From: Turritopsis dohrnii
Taxonomy: Eukaryota > Cnidaria > Hydrozoa > Anthoathecata > Oceaniidae
Direction: 5' to 3'
NCBI GenBank assembly: GCA_027922465.2
Contig: BQMF02000012.1
Location: 62,001 to 126,000, forward strand
DNA length: 64,000 nt
Of this stretch, positions 1-11,667 are shown piece after piece (the first letter of the stretch is position 1; each line of letters begins with the position of its first letter). Under the pieces are notes generated by a model, which did no database searches, was not told where the DNA came from, and was given only the letters and a program-made list of their open reading frames with translations. Position numbers and translations under genes: made by a program.

Positions 1-58
1 ATAACTGCATTGGTTACGATTTTCTGTCAGGAATTAAGATAATTGTTTTGAAAAAGAC

Positions 59-1604
59 CTTCTTTCCTTTCTCCTTCCATCCATTCTTCGTTCGATATCA
101 TCGTAAACTTCATCAGCTTCTTCATCATCTTTTTCGTAAGGACCACTAGTAAATAAACTTCCACCATAGCCTGCAAACTGAAACAAAACAACTTGCAGTT
201 TAACCATTTACAAGAACAACGTTCATGTTACTAGGATGTTTAATGAAACACCAAGTGCAAAGTCATTGCAAACAGTATACATAAATACTTCATCATAATT
301 CGTTTCATTTAAATCTTCGTTATCATCTTCATCCGGCTTCTTTTGTTTCATTTGTTGGTTAATAACTGCCTGTTGCGATTCATCTCTAAGGAAGAGAAAC
401 TCTTCAATTATTTCAAAAACTGTTTTTACTAATTTGGAAAAATTTCCTAAATCTTTTGAACTTACGGAATATCAGTTGCATCTCGAGCAGGACCAATATC
501 AGAACGAGTTGTAAAACCAGTTGCTCTGCAAACAAAATAATAATTGATTCAGAATTGATTCAATGAAGATATACATACTCCGTGTATATTATGCAATCAA
601 AATTAAACCACATGAAGTTTATCATTGCTTTATGTTATCATAAATCACTAAAAATCATATTATTTATTATTTATTTATTTATTTACGAATGTTTACCCAG
701 GATAGCCTCTTCAGTTCCTTAGGTACTGTTATCAATGAGGGTCCTGCGAAGGAGGTCCTAGAGCATTTAAAGCCCCCATTTGGGCTACGGAGGCTGTAAT
801 GACAGGAACCGCTCTACTAGACAACCACCTTAGACATCATTCCTACTCTCTTGCTGAGTACTAAGCAGAGAGGAATGATTCACACTGTTATAGTCGCTGG
901 CATGACTCGGTCGGGGATTGAACCCGCGACCTCCCGAACAGGAAGCGAGCACTCTACCACAAGGCTACCAGTCGGTATAAAGCAGAGCAATTAGTTCAGA
1001 AAACATATCTATTTTTGGACAAGTGAAGAGCCTAAAGTTTCTGTAAAAGGTAAATACACATCTGTTTTTTACTCTAAAAAAGAGGATCTGATTTGCAATA
1101 AGTTAGAATAAATGTGTTATGTAGTATTCTTCTTATCGATTCTAACAAAATGTGTTAGAATTAAATAGTGTAGCACATCTTCTACATTGTTCTACAGTCT
1201 ATGCATGTGTATTGTGATATATAGTTCAATGGATACTTGCGACTTTTAGTTGCGAATGTTTCCAGGAAAACATTAACAGGAACACTTTCAACATGTTAAA
1301 AGAAAATATCAATGCTTTTCTATTGCTATGAATTCCTTTTTTCCACTGAAAACAAAAAAACATGCACAGAGTACTTAAAAGTTGCAAACATGCACAGAGT
1401 ACTTAAAAGTTGGAGGACAAAAATATTATTGCACATGTGATAATATAAGAATTATTTGGTTCACAAGTAAAACAAACATGGTTTGTTTACATTCTGGAAC
1501 AACATAAGGAATTAAAAAAGTTTTTACCCTCTTCCAAGACCAGCCACATAACCTAACGGTGCAGGCTTCCCAATAAAATTCTTCTTCCTGTTTAGCATAT
1601 CCAT
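59..1604 (-). CDS. PRPF6: PRPF6 (pre-mRNA processing factor 6), 5' four coding exons, partial
   Basis: Coding exons on the minus strand are 1604-1528, 525-466, 385-289 and 177-59; the gene continues off the left edge. They join in frame with GT/AG borders. The product starts [20 protein letters not shown] and contains [20 protein letters not shown], an acidic [15 protein letters not shown] stretch and [20 protein letters not shown]. These match the N-terminal PRP1 domain of PRPF6/Prp6, a U4/U6-U5 tri-snRNP protein that bridges U5 and U4/U6 snRNPs in the nucleus. The TPR/HAT repeats of the rest of the protein lie outside the window. The start is the first ATG of the frame in exon 1 (1604); an alternative ATG lies at 1598. 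Intron 1 is about 1 kb and holds a tRNA-derived SINE. The family assignment is from remembered conservation; the splice sites are read directly. Confidence 0.93.
661..976 (-). mobile_element. tRNA-derived SINE (family A, copy 1) in PRPF6 intron 1
   Basis: Read on the minus strand from 976, it begins with a tRNA-like head: an A-box-like TAGCCTTGTGGTAGAGTG and a B box GGTTCAATCCC. A body of about 200 bp follows, then a (AAAT)n tail at 690-661. A second copy with the same body lies at 47612-47925, which shows that it is a dispersed family and not a tRNA gene. Confidence 0.8.
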
Positions 1605-2276
1605 CTTCTATTCCCTTGTAAAAGCCAAAAACATAACTGATTTTTAATAAATGGTATATAAAATAAATTATAAAAAAATCAGTGAGAACAACCAAAACGT
1701 TTCATCAAATGATACAATATGTTTTAAAGATAATAATATTCTAATTTAGAGCTGAGGATTGCACTATACTAATAGCAGGAGCAGATAGAATAATTGTAAA
1801 AAGGTCAGGAAACAAGGGAACAAAATAAACAATTAATTTATGTGGAAAAAGATGTGCCTTTGAAAAAAATAAAAATGTTTTTATAATGATTTCATAAAAC
1901 CAAAAATTCACTGTTTCCTTAAACAAGAAGCATCAATGCAAAAAGACAATGTAGATAACTAAAGAACCAGATAAGCCTGTAAATACAGGATCATTATTTT
2001 TGCAATGTTGTGGGAAGAATGTATTATAAATCAAAAGGGAGCAATGAATTTGTTTCAACAGAAACATCATTTCATGAAGTAAAGTCGTGAAAATATTGAT
2101 CACATTACGATGATGTTTGATAAGTTAACCATGGCAAGACAAAGGAGATAAAAATTGATTGAAAATGGTTTTTCAAACAAAAAACTTCTGCTTTTTTATA
2201 ACTTGTTTTGTTTCTTATCTCTTATATATGATGATGACTTGCAATGAGAATTCATGGATGATATCACGTGCAAGTC
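1605..2276. other. Upstream flank of PRPF6, no gene recognised
   Basis: AT-rich sequence 5' of the PRPF6 start codon. It should hold the PRPF6 5' UTR and promoter, but no TATA box or other element could be assigned. Open frames here are short and not protein-like. Confidence 0.5.
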
Positions 2277-2370
2277 ATGAACATGAAAATAAGCCATGAA
2301 CATGATAGTAAGCCATGAACATGAGAATAAACCATGAACATGAAAATTTACAAGTACAAGTACAAGTACA
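2277..2370. repeat. Short minisatellite, about 18-bp unit, followed by a hexamer run
   Basis: About four imperfect copies of an 18-bp unit containing CATGAACATGA run from 2277 to 2347. They are followed by three to four copies of the hexamer ACAAGT up to about 2370. Confidence 0.75.
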
Positions 2371-2584
2371 AATGGACAAACTTGAAATCATCACCATTTG
2401 ATATTTTGCAACATTATTTTATTGTCATTTAATTAAGTGAAATTTTTAAAGGGATTCCTGCATCTAAAATGATATTCACAAACATGATATAGAGCTCAAA
2501 AAGTTGTTTAACAAGTCTCTTTTCAGTATTTCATAATTATTTATAGTTTTTGAGATATTTCATTTTTAAAATCTTATATTTAAT

Positions 2585-3130
2585 TTATGCAATGCATACC
2601 GTAAAGCGCCAATAAAGCGCACAGGCTTTGAATGGGTTTTGCTCCTCCAAATTGATGTATTCAAACTGTTCTTTTAACATTTTGCATTCATCATGACATG
2701 GTTTTCCTTCTTTAAAGCAAGTGATTTCATCATCTTCGCTGCCATCGGTGTTGCAAGTAATCCCGCAAGAAACACACGAATCCTCTCGTCTAGGTGGAGG
2801 TTTCAAATTGACACAATCAGTTTCCTCGTGCAAGCCTTTTGAAGCTAACCATTCATCATAAAGTTCAGTGCAATGTTCCTTAAAAGGCTTGTTCCAGCAC
2901 ACGTCAGGCGCTTGTATGTAACATGTGCACCCTCCAGGAATCAAAACCGCATCAACAATTTTTCCCTTTAGCGAATCGGTAGCCTCAATGTGGCACGAGT
3001 AGGTATCCCATGCCAAAAGACGTCTCCCAAAAGCGAATGATCCAATAACTTTGTCAATCCAGCTGCTCGCTAATTTCGTGTCCATCCATCTGTTTGATGA
3101 TGTTGCAACAACGCACTTTCCACTAAATTC
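2585..3130 (-). pseudogene. pogo/CENP-B-type DDE transposase fragment
   Basis: A minus-strand frame reads a DDE_1-type C-terminal region: a WMDTKLASSWIDKVIG segment, LLAWDTYSCH (second catalytic Asp region), IPGGCTCYIQAPDVCWNKPF and then an acidic Cys-containing tail. The N-terminal HTH/CENP-B DNA-binding part and the first catalytic Asp are missing. Upstream the frame runs into the subterminal repeats of the element, so the apparent start codon near 3256 is not a real gene start. The copy cannot be autonomous. Confidence 0.8.
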
Positions 3131-3280
3131 AAAATTTTTTTTGAAAATCCGAATAAGCGCCCGTTTTAGAAGATTGAGGGGTGGGCGCTTATCCAAAGGG
3201 TGGGCGCTTAATAGAGGGGTGCGCTTATTCAATAACATCAGGTCTAGGGTGGGCACTTATTCGAGGGGTGCGCTTTACGG
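2599..3280 (-). mobile_element. pogo-like DNA transposon, deletion derivative with terminal inverted repeats and TA duplication
   Basis: An 11-bp perfect terminal inverted repeat, CCGTAAAGCGC, lies at 2599-2609 and inverted at 3270-3280. TA duplications flank it at 2597-2598 and 3281-3282, as in the pogo/Tc1-mariner group. The right third (3140-3280) is a subterminal array of GCGCTTATT-type repeats. The minus strand carries the C-terminal part of a DDE transposase, so this is an internally deleted copy that kept its ends and part of the coding region. Confidence 0.85.
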
Positions 3281-3285
3281 TATTT

Positions 3286-3472
3286 ATGATGTAATAAGAT
3301 AGTAGCTAACACTTCTCATTGGTATAACTTTAGATATGATAAATATTACATCTTTGTAAGATACTATGGAGTAAGGGCTTCCACTCTGATTTGATTGATA
3401 GAAGAGTGAAGTCATAGTATTTACTAATTCAGAAGTTATGCACACTAATAAAAAACTATCTTATTACATCAT
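3286..3472. mobile_element. Small MITE with 18-bp terminal inverted repeats
   Basis: ATGATGTAATAAGATAGT at 3286-3303 is matched by its exact reverse complement at 3455-3472. The 187-bp unit contains no coding frame. It abuts the pogo derivative on its left and the LINE remnant on its right. Confidence 0.65.
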
Positions 3473-5573
3473 AATTATGCATTGCAACTAATCTCAATTC
3501 AAATATTGACACAGCAAATGATTTTTTTTCAAGGTTATCTTCCTCTGCGTCGTAAGGACTCTAAAACCCACATGCATGGCCTTGGTGTATACCTTCAAGA
3601 CAATTTACCTATTACTCGTGTAAGTGATCTGGAGGATCCTGATTTGTCATACATGTGCTGTCGTCTTTCGTTGCTCCATTCGACAAGCTATCTGTTCTGC
3701 TATAGACTCCATATCTGAGAGTATTGACAAGGCCCTATCAATTCATCACAGTGCCAACATATTCGTTTTTGGTGACTTCATTGTTCATCATGAAAAATGG
3801 CTCAAATTCTCATATGGAATTTCTCACTCAAAAATTCATACTCTTAATTTTGCCCTATCTCAATCTCTTCACCAAATCATTGACTTCCCTACTCGCTTTC
3901 CAGATCGTGATGATTAATCTCCATCTCTACTTGATCTCAAATCCTGATATCTGTAAAGCATCTACTGAAGCTCCTCTACTGAAGCAACTCTGACCATGGC
4001 GTAGTTTTTGTCTTAACATCTCTTAATTGCAAAGCTGCTTCTGAATCTCCTTTTTATCGCACTCTCTTCAGTTATGAACGTGGTGAATGGGATAATTTTC
4101 GTGACTTTTTTCGCGATGTCCCCTGGTCCAATGTGTTTTCAAATCCAGCTGAAAAATGTGCTGAGGAGTCACATCTTGGCTTACATCTGGTATGGAAGCA
4201 TTTATCCCCTGTAGAAAATTTCGTGTTAAACCTCATTCCTCTCCCTGGTTCTCACCTGCTTGTGCTGCAGCAATTGCTCACAGAAATCTTAACTTTCATC
4301 AATATCAACGTGAGAAGTCTTCTCATAATAAGGTTCTTTTCAACCAAGCATGAAATCACTACAAATCTGTCATTGATAATGCAACGTCTACATATCAACA
4401 AGAAACTCATAATTGTATCTCTTCACAAAAAATTGGCTCTCAAGATTTTTGGCACATCATTAAAAGTATTGCCAGCAATAAAAGGTCATCCAGTCCTTCC
4501 ATTTTCAATGGTCCAGAGGTTTTATCATCATCTAAGGATAAAACTGAACTCTTCTCTAATATTTTCAGTACTAACTCTACTCTTGATGACTCTGATCATG
4601 CTGAGTTCCTCAATTTCCCTTGAGGACTAATAAAGTACTGGATAGCTGCTTTATCACACCAGCTAAAATATCTTCCATCATTTCAAATATTGATGCTTCT
4701 AAGGCCACTGGCCCTGATGGAATTCCTGTCATCCTGTTTCAAAAGTGTGCACCTAAATTACCACCTGTACTTTCTCATGTATATAACAAGTGCATAGCTG
4801 AATCTTGCTTTCCTTCATTTTGAAAGTTTGCCTCTGTAATTCCAGTCTTTAAGAATAGTGGTGATCGATCTAATCCACGAAATCACAGACTGATTAGTCT
4901 CCTACCAGTTATGAGTAAAATTTATCAATAATGCTCTGGTTATTCACCTTAAATCTATTAACCTCTTCTCAGATTCTCAATATGGCTTTCGCTCCCAACG
5001 CTCAACCTCCTTACAGTAACTGATAGAATCTACATTGCATTAGATAAATCTGGGGAGGCAAGAGCTGTTGCTCTTGACATATCCAAGGCATTTGATAAAG
5101 TCTGGCATACTGACCTTTTGAAAAGCTTGCTGCATATGGAGTTAAGGGTCCCCTTTATGAGATCATTCATTCCTTCCTTGGTAATCGTAGGCTTAAGGTT
5201 GTTTTAGACAGGAAATCATCATCAACACATTCCATCAATGCAGGAGTTCCCTAAGGTTCTATCCTTGGGCCAACCCTTTTTCTTCTTTTCATCAATGATC
5301 TGCCTGATGACATTATTTCCAAGCTTGCTATCTATGCTGATGATTCAACCATCTATTCCTGTATTCCAAAATCAGATTTGTTCAACCAGGTAGAAATGGT
5401 AGGCAAAATTGAGCTTGATCTGCATTCTATAGCTGAGTGGGGAGAGAAACGGCTGATCACATTCAATTCCACAAAAACCAAACTTCTTTCTGTAAATCAT
5501 ACTAAGGATCCCTTTTTGCCATCAGATTCCATGAATGGCACCCAGTTGGAAGAAAACAACTCCTTTCGTATAT

Positions 5574-6130
5574 TGTCAAAGTATAGTCAGTATCAGAATA
5601 TTCAAGAAAAAGAAACAAAAAAACGACATGTTTATACAACGTTTCGGATGCTTCAAGCATCCATTTTCAACAACTCATTATCTTTTCTTGATGTTCATGT
5701 TCTTCGAGAAAACGGCAAGTTCACAACTTCAGTCTATCAGAAACCCACATTTAGTGGTGTGTACACCCAATTTGACAGTTTTATACCTTTAGAAAAACAA
5801 TACCCTTCATCGTTTATAGAAAGTTGTTTACGAAAATTTTTGGATTGTGTACACAAACCGGCTGTATGTACTGTTCCTAAAAAGAAACTTATGATTGTTT
5901 TACCATTCTTGGACCCAGTCTCTTTACAATCTAGGACAAAGTTACAAAAATCTACCCGTACATCACTTAACTGTTGTGACATCTTCGTCGTATTTAAAAT
6001 AAAAACACGTATATCTAGTCTGTTTAGATTCAAAGACCGAATTCCCAATTCCTTGCGTTCTGGAGTTGTATATCGTTACAAGCGTGGGGGCTGCAACGCC
6101 TCCTATTATGGCCAGACCAACAGACACCTC
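5574..6130 (+). mobile_element. Penelope-like retroelement fragment (end of RT to start of GIY-YIG)
   Basis: The open frame reads SLSFLDVHVLRENGKFTTSV, YQKPTFSGVYTQFDSFIP and then RYKRGGCNASYYGQTNRHLH. The first two are characteristic of the C-terminal part of Penelope-like reverse transcriptase; the last resembles the entry to the GIY-YIG endonuclease with its Cys motif. The fragment is truncated at both ends: no palm YxDD and no complete GIY-YIG domain. It sits inside LINE copy 1 in the same orientation, and its frame fuses with the LINE frame by chance. Confidence 0.75.
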
Positions 6131-6190
6131 CATGTTCTTTTATAATATGCTTTCATGGAAAATGTTCATCTGAGCTCTCTTCTCTCATAG

Positions 6191-6536
6191 AAAGCAAGTA
6201 AGTAAGTAAGTAACGTGAGTTTTTAGTCCTTGGGCTTCCATCCGTAATGGTTGGTTCTTCACCCGCCGCCTTGCAACTATTGGTTGACTTACCGCCAGAG
6301 ATACGTATAGCATTGCTCTAACTTGCCCGAAGGCCAGTGTGCAGTCAGTCGATGGCTCCTAATGGGCTGACACGCTGCTTTTAAAGCGCATTGGAGTGGT
6401 GTATTGAGATACGACATGACTGGACTCAAACACAGGTCCCAATGGTTGCACTCAAACGTACTAACCACTACACCATCACTGCATTAAGGTCCCAATGTTT
6501 GCACTCAAACGTACTAACCACTACACCATCACTGCA
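6191..6536 (-). mobile_element. tRNA-derived SINE (family B) with duplicated head
   Basis: On the minus strand from 6536, a tRNA-like head with A box GATGGTGTAGTGGTTAGTAC and a B box GTGTTTGAGTCC is followed by a body and a (ACTT)n tail at 6214-6195. About 55 bp of the head, including the A box, is present twice in tandem (6434-6540). It interrupts the 3' part of LINE copy 1. Confidence 0.7.
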
Positions 6537-6784
6537 TTAAAAACTTTCAAGTGAAACACCAGATATTCGTCTCATTGCCATGACATCCCAAAGTCATCTA
6601 AAACTGTTACCAACAAAGTTTCATTCCTCGCTCCTCCACTCTCTGGAATTCTTTTACCACATTCTGTTTTTCCTTCTCATTTATAATCTTCAACACTTTA
6701 AGTGCAATGTTCATTGTCACCTTTCTTCCTTGTAAGTCAATACACATTTTAAAAATTGTATTGAGTGATTAATAAAAAAAAAAA

Positions 6785-7898
6785 GTGAATTTATTTTTGC
6801 GTATAATTATTTGAGTGAGAGAGGGAGTCATAAAAAAGGAGGCAAAGGCTACATTTATACTGAGTTGTTCGCACAAAAAATCAAATAAGTGCACAAGGAG
6901 AGATAAATGGTTAAAGAAGGTACAGCTTAATTTGGTGATGGCAACATGTAAGAGCTGTACTTCTTAAAAGCGAATATCCACTTCAATAATTGTCGGCAGA
7001 CCGGACCGCATCGGTTCGCTAAACAATAGACAGTTATGTCAACTCACACGCTTTGAGTGTGTGACACACGCATTTTGGTTATCACACACGCATATGTGGC
7101 AGTTTATGGGAAAAGGATAACAAGCTAAATTTTGATTATTTGAAGCTAAATTTCGATTTTTTAAATCTTCAAAAAATCGAAATCAAAATCAAAATTTAGA
7201 TTCTAAAAAAATCGAAATTTAGATTCTAAAAAATCGATTTTTGGGTTCTAAATGAATCACTTTTTCGATTCTAGTGTTTCCTTTTTGGTGTGCCGTTATC
7301 ACTGTTAAGTTTTGTTTATATTTTTCACATTGGTATGTGCCATTTTTTTTGACCGGGGGACTTTGTTACTTCCCTTAATTGAAATAAAAAGTTTCCGAAA
7401 AACATTTTTTACTTTGTTGATATCGTTTTGTTTTAATAATCTGGTCATCTGTCGTCAGTGATCTTTTATTGATTCTAATGCTCCCGTTATGGACTTCGTC
7501 TCGTGATAAAAGATAATAAAACTAATCTTATTATATTAATCCTGTAGTGTGCATCCGACTTTTATTTTAGAGAGTGATATATTTAACTAAATTTCACGTA
7601 GGATTTCCTATATTGTCCGCGTAAACCCACGTAGAGGCGAGAACGTTTTTTTTCAGTAATGACATCAGATTCTACTGTATTATTGATTTGACGTCAGTTT
7701 TTTTATCAGTATATACATACAACAACTTTTACACTTACATGGGATTTGAATAAAAGGATCATTTTCAAAATAAAAACCGGTCAGAAATGTTTTTCCTAAA
7801 ATGCGTGTTGATCGTTGGTGGCGTGTGACGATGCCTTGGCATCTAGTACGTACATATATAACAGGTTATATACTTTCATTAAAATGAAAGTGAGTATA
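6785..7898. other. Non-coding stretch with repeat fragments
   Basis: No gene seen. 6966-7030 is one end of the repeat whose inverted partner is at 17316-17379 and whose palindromic form is at 37682-37809. 7128-7270 is a run of AAATTTCGATTTTT-like words related to 16180-16255. Confidence 0.5.
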
Positions 7899-9080
7899 TG
7901 TGACGTTCCAAGGGATTTTGATAACAAATGATAAAACGTTTTTCAAAAAACGTTAAACGTTGTAAAAACAATAGAAAAAAACGTTAGAAAACGTTTTGAT
8001 AAAAACCATAAAAGGTTTTTACCAAAATTTAAAAACGTTTCAATAATTCGAAAGAGAAAACGTTTAAACGTTTCTTAAAACGTTTTATGCAGTAACATTA
8101 AAAACGTTTAAACGTTTTATTGTTTTAAAAGTTGAATTTTTTACTTTCAGGTAGCTCCAGTAAACATAAAGTTAACTAAACGCCGGTTTCCATATCAATC
8201 GCTGTGGTCATGCGTATGAGCGTACTGATTTTTTATTCAGTCGCACACATCATTCATCAGTTCATCTCAGAACCTTAAAATGTTATCAAAATGAAGTCCA
8301 TAAAGAAAACTAAAAACGTTGTGAAGCAATTTGATTAAGAGTGCATCTTCACTTAGCAAAAGTGAAAGGTCTCTTAAAAAAGAATAATTAAGGTTTTCCC
8401 AGATCTGACATTTTCTGTAAAAATTATCCATTTTCAACGACTTTCGCCGAGTGAAAATACATCTTTACGAAAATAAACATGTAACTTTTCCCCGAGGATT
8501 TACAAGATAGCAATTCTATCAACTTCGTTCTATTATAGAATTAATAGAATTATAGCGGACGGTTTCTATGTGTAGTAACTTTTGAAACAGCTGTTGTTTC
8601 TTTAATCTTTAACTGAATGAGAACCAGGTAATCAGTGCATTAATATACTTACATGTGTTACCTGCGAATGTATTTATGAACAAGGTGCTTTCTTTTGTTT
8701 TGATTGAGTTTAATGACGTCAATGTTTTTCTCTCAAGTGAATGGTTATACAAAATGTATTAAACCTGGTTTTAATAACGAATTACAGACACCAGTTATTA
8801 CTGACATTATGTATTATGGATTAAACCGTATTCCAGGATTAAAATTCTAAATTCTTTCATCTTTTTCTATGCAAAACGTTTAAACGTTTTTTCAAAAACC
8901 AAAAAAAAAAAACGTTTTTTACGAAAACGAAAAAACGTTTAAGAAAATGTTTACAACGTTGCGCACATGACAAGAAAACCTTTTTACGTTACTGAAAAAA
9001 CGTTTTTAAACAAAGTGTAAAACGTTTAAACGTTATAAAACGTTTTATCATTTGTTATCAAAATCCCCTGGAACGTCACA
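7899..9080. mobile_element. Non-autonomous DNA element with long inverted repeats and AAACGTTT arrays
   Basis: TGTGACGTTCCA at 7899 and its reverse complement ending at 9080 open inverted repeats of about 45 bp that differ at one base. TA dinucleotides flank both ends (7897-7898, 9081-9082). Inside each end (about 7930-8125 and 8870-9055) the palindrome AAACGTTT recurs many times. No transposase frame was seen. The TA duplication suggests Tc1-mariner-type mobilisation. Confidence 0.75.
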
Positions 9081-9837
9081 TACCAAAAGTTGTTAAAACA
9101 TTTTCATTTATCTCTCTCCTCCTTTGAACCAAAAAAATTTTTTTAAGGCCAACCTCCACTTGTGCGCTATTTTTATCTGGCCATCGACGGCCAACAAAGT
9201 TGAGCAATAGTTGTCACTGAACATGCACAAAACTGGCCGTGTGCGTACGTACGGGCAAAATCACACCAGTGGAAGTCGGCCTTTAGTCACCAGAAGATCA
9301 CATTAAAAGGTTTTAAAATAAACCTTCTCCTCCAAAGGAGTTTACCAAAATTGCGATCGAACAACGTAATAAAAAAGAATTACAGCGGACGGTTTCTATT
9401 CGTTGCAACTTTAGCACAAACTGTCGTTTCTTTTATCTCTAATTGAATGAGAACCAGGTAATTAGTTCAGTATTAAACACTAATGTGTGCTACCTGTACT
9501 TATACTGAATTCAGTACAACAACAACACCTAGAATTTACATAATTTAAGCCGAGAAGGATTCTTATTGGTTAAGAAGCCGCGAAACTTTTACCAGCCAAT
9601 TGTATCAGGGGGGATCCGGGTCATAAGTCGCCATCCGTTTCGGGTGTCATTGGTTTTGGTCGTTGGTTTTAGGCGTTCGTACAATTGGTCGCTAATTCTT
9701 TCTTTCGTTTACTTTTAAGTGCTTGTTTGTTCGATTTAGTGAGAAACAAATAACAAGTCCTTAAAATACAGAAAATTAAAAATAGTTATTTATCCCGAGT
9801 TATTTATCCCGAGACATTAAAATACCGGGTTGGCGTC
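9081..9837. other. Non-coding stretch with repeated segments
   Basis: No gene seen. 9390-9492 is a diverged copy of 8555-8662. 9595-9692 is the left member of an inverted repeat whose partner lies at 15547-15667. Confidence 0.5.
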
Positions 9838-10755
9838 CGGCGGGGTCAGTCTTGCTTAATGGAGGGGAAGGCTTCTTCAGCTTTGGTTGGCAACCTTCCT
9901 AGAGATGGTGTCTCGATAAAAACACATGGTTGGCAAGCCATAATTGTCTTTAGGGGCAGGTAGAGATACCACCCGGTCTAGTACCCCTACTTCGTCTATT
10001 AGTGTAGATGTGCTGCTTGCAGTGCTATATCTACTCTAGGATGAAGAACACTGGTCTCCTTGTTGCACTTGACTGTCTGACAAATATTTGAGTCTATTTT
10101 CAATACTGCTTCTTAGTTATCTATGTTGAGGGTGTTAGGATAGTAGTTTTACCTGATTGCTACTTTGCCAACTGGTAGTACATGAGCCCGAACTCTTTGC
10201 TAGCTACTTAGAGAGGCTGCTCTATCAACAGTCGAAAAATGGCGTTGCAGTAGTAGTGCCAAGTTGCGCTTGGACGGCGCCCTGCTGTTGTAACGGTTTG
10301 CATCCTTAGAGGCCACAGCATTGCTTTTGTTACGACAATAGGTTCAAAGCTAACAGCAAACCTATATTGAAATGATCCTCTAGCACGAGTTCTTCAGCCA
10401 ACACAACTTTGGATTTCTTTCTCCTCATTATGAAAAAAATGTCAAATTCTAGTAAATCTAAATCGGGTACTCGTAAATCGCCAACGTCCTTCTCTAATAG
10501 TTGTGGACTTCGTGGGAACTTTTCTCATTTGGAATCTTTTCTAGCCAACTCATCTCCTGACATTCTTGCTATTTGTGAAACTAATCTTAACCCTTCTATT
10601 AGCTCTACTGACTTCGATGTACCTGGCTATCTTCCTATTAATCGCAAGGACTCATCTATTCTTATGCACGGCCTTGGTATCTATGTTCGTGACTGTCTTC
10701 CTGTCAGTCGTCAATTGAATCTCAAATCTCCTGACGAATCTTTCATCTGTCTACG

Positions 10756-11667
10756 CAGGCCTGGTCAAAAGAAAATTAGCAGACATGTGGTCATCGCACG
10801 CCTTAATTGACGATATCAGTTATGGCGTGCGCTCGTGTAAATTTTTGACAGACGTGCGATCAATTTTTTCCAGTTAAGATCAACGATTTTCATGCTGTAT
10901 GATAATCAAGTCAAATTTGAAATGTGTAAAAATAATGAGATTTTCACGAAGAATGAATTAATAAAACAAAACATTGTTTTCAAAGATTCGGAACGTAAAA
11001 TGTTAGCTATAAAGATTACTTTGACGGTAAATAAAATTTATTCAAAAATTAATAAAGAGGAAAAATAAAACCTGAAAATTAAAAATTTGCATTAATCTCC
11101 ATCGTTTTGGTTTGAAGTTCAAATGGTGTTTGAATTAAATTAAAGACGTTTCTGTTCCATTAACTCGTCACCACTTGGCTGCCTATTATTTTAAATAAAA
11201 GATTAGTTTTTCGAAACTGCAACCTTGCGCATACTTCTGTAAGAACGTTAAAAAGAAAGAGAAAACTACATAATACGTAATACATAATAAAATCGCGTGC
11301 ATGAAGCTCCTTCATTCCTCAGTGGATTTCGCTGAGTAAACTTGTTTTCTACTACCAAACCAAGATAATTTTTGAGCACTAATTTTTAATTCAAAACCAC
11401 TACCGTATTCCAAAGCGATCGGAGACCTCACTACTGAAATGGCCGCAAAGTTTCTTTCCGTTATTGTAAAATTTAATCGTAGCACATGAACAATTTCCGA
11501 AGCAAAACTTTCAACATTTTGGGACAGATTTTTGTTGACTTTTAAATAAACATTTGTTATTACACTTGTCATTACAAGCCAGGCGTGCGATTGCCACACG
11601 CCTAAATTAATCTTGACGTGTGTGGAGGCGTGCGCGTGCGATCGCACGCCTCTTACGACCAGGCCTG
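10756..11667. mobile_element. hAT-like non-autonomous element (insertion A) in LINE copy 2
   Basis: The terminal inverted repeat CAGGCCTGGTC (10756-10766; inverted at 11657-11667) bounds a 912-bp insert. The target CTACG is duplicated at 10751-10755 and 11668-11672. Removing the insert and one CTACG restores the LINE frame across the join. The subterminal regions repeat GGCGTGCG in both orientations. A 5-bp duplication with a CAGG terminus fits some hAT groups; the superfamily is an inference. Confidence 0.85.

Larger units (their letters stand above)
3480..6784 (+). mobile_element. Degenerate CR1/Jockey-like LINE (copy 1), interrupted
   Basis: Plus-strand remnants of a non-LTR retrotransposon. 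An AP-endonuclease part carries GYLPLRRKDS, MHGLGVYLQDNLP and FVFGDFIVHHEKWL at 3520-3800. A reverse transcriptase part (about 4640-5573) carries ISNIDASKATGPDGIPVILF, a DISKAFDKVWH motif near 5080 and AIYADDST near 5335. Frames break several times. At about 5574 the LINE stops and a Penelope-like segment begins. LINE sequence resumes at 6131-6190, is broken again by a SINE, and the 3' end with an A-rich tail lies at 6537-6784. About 240 bp of LINE present in the copy at 14.5 kb has no counterpart at the Penelope junction. Confidence 0.8.

Noticed and set aside
1426..1695. 89-codon minus-strand frame
   Set aside because: Shadow of PRPF6 exon 1 in another frame; the real exon shows the conserved [15 protein letters not shown] and a donor at 1527.
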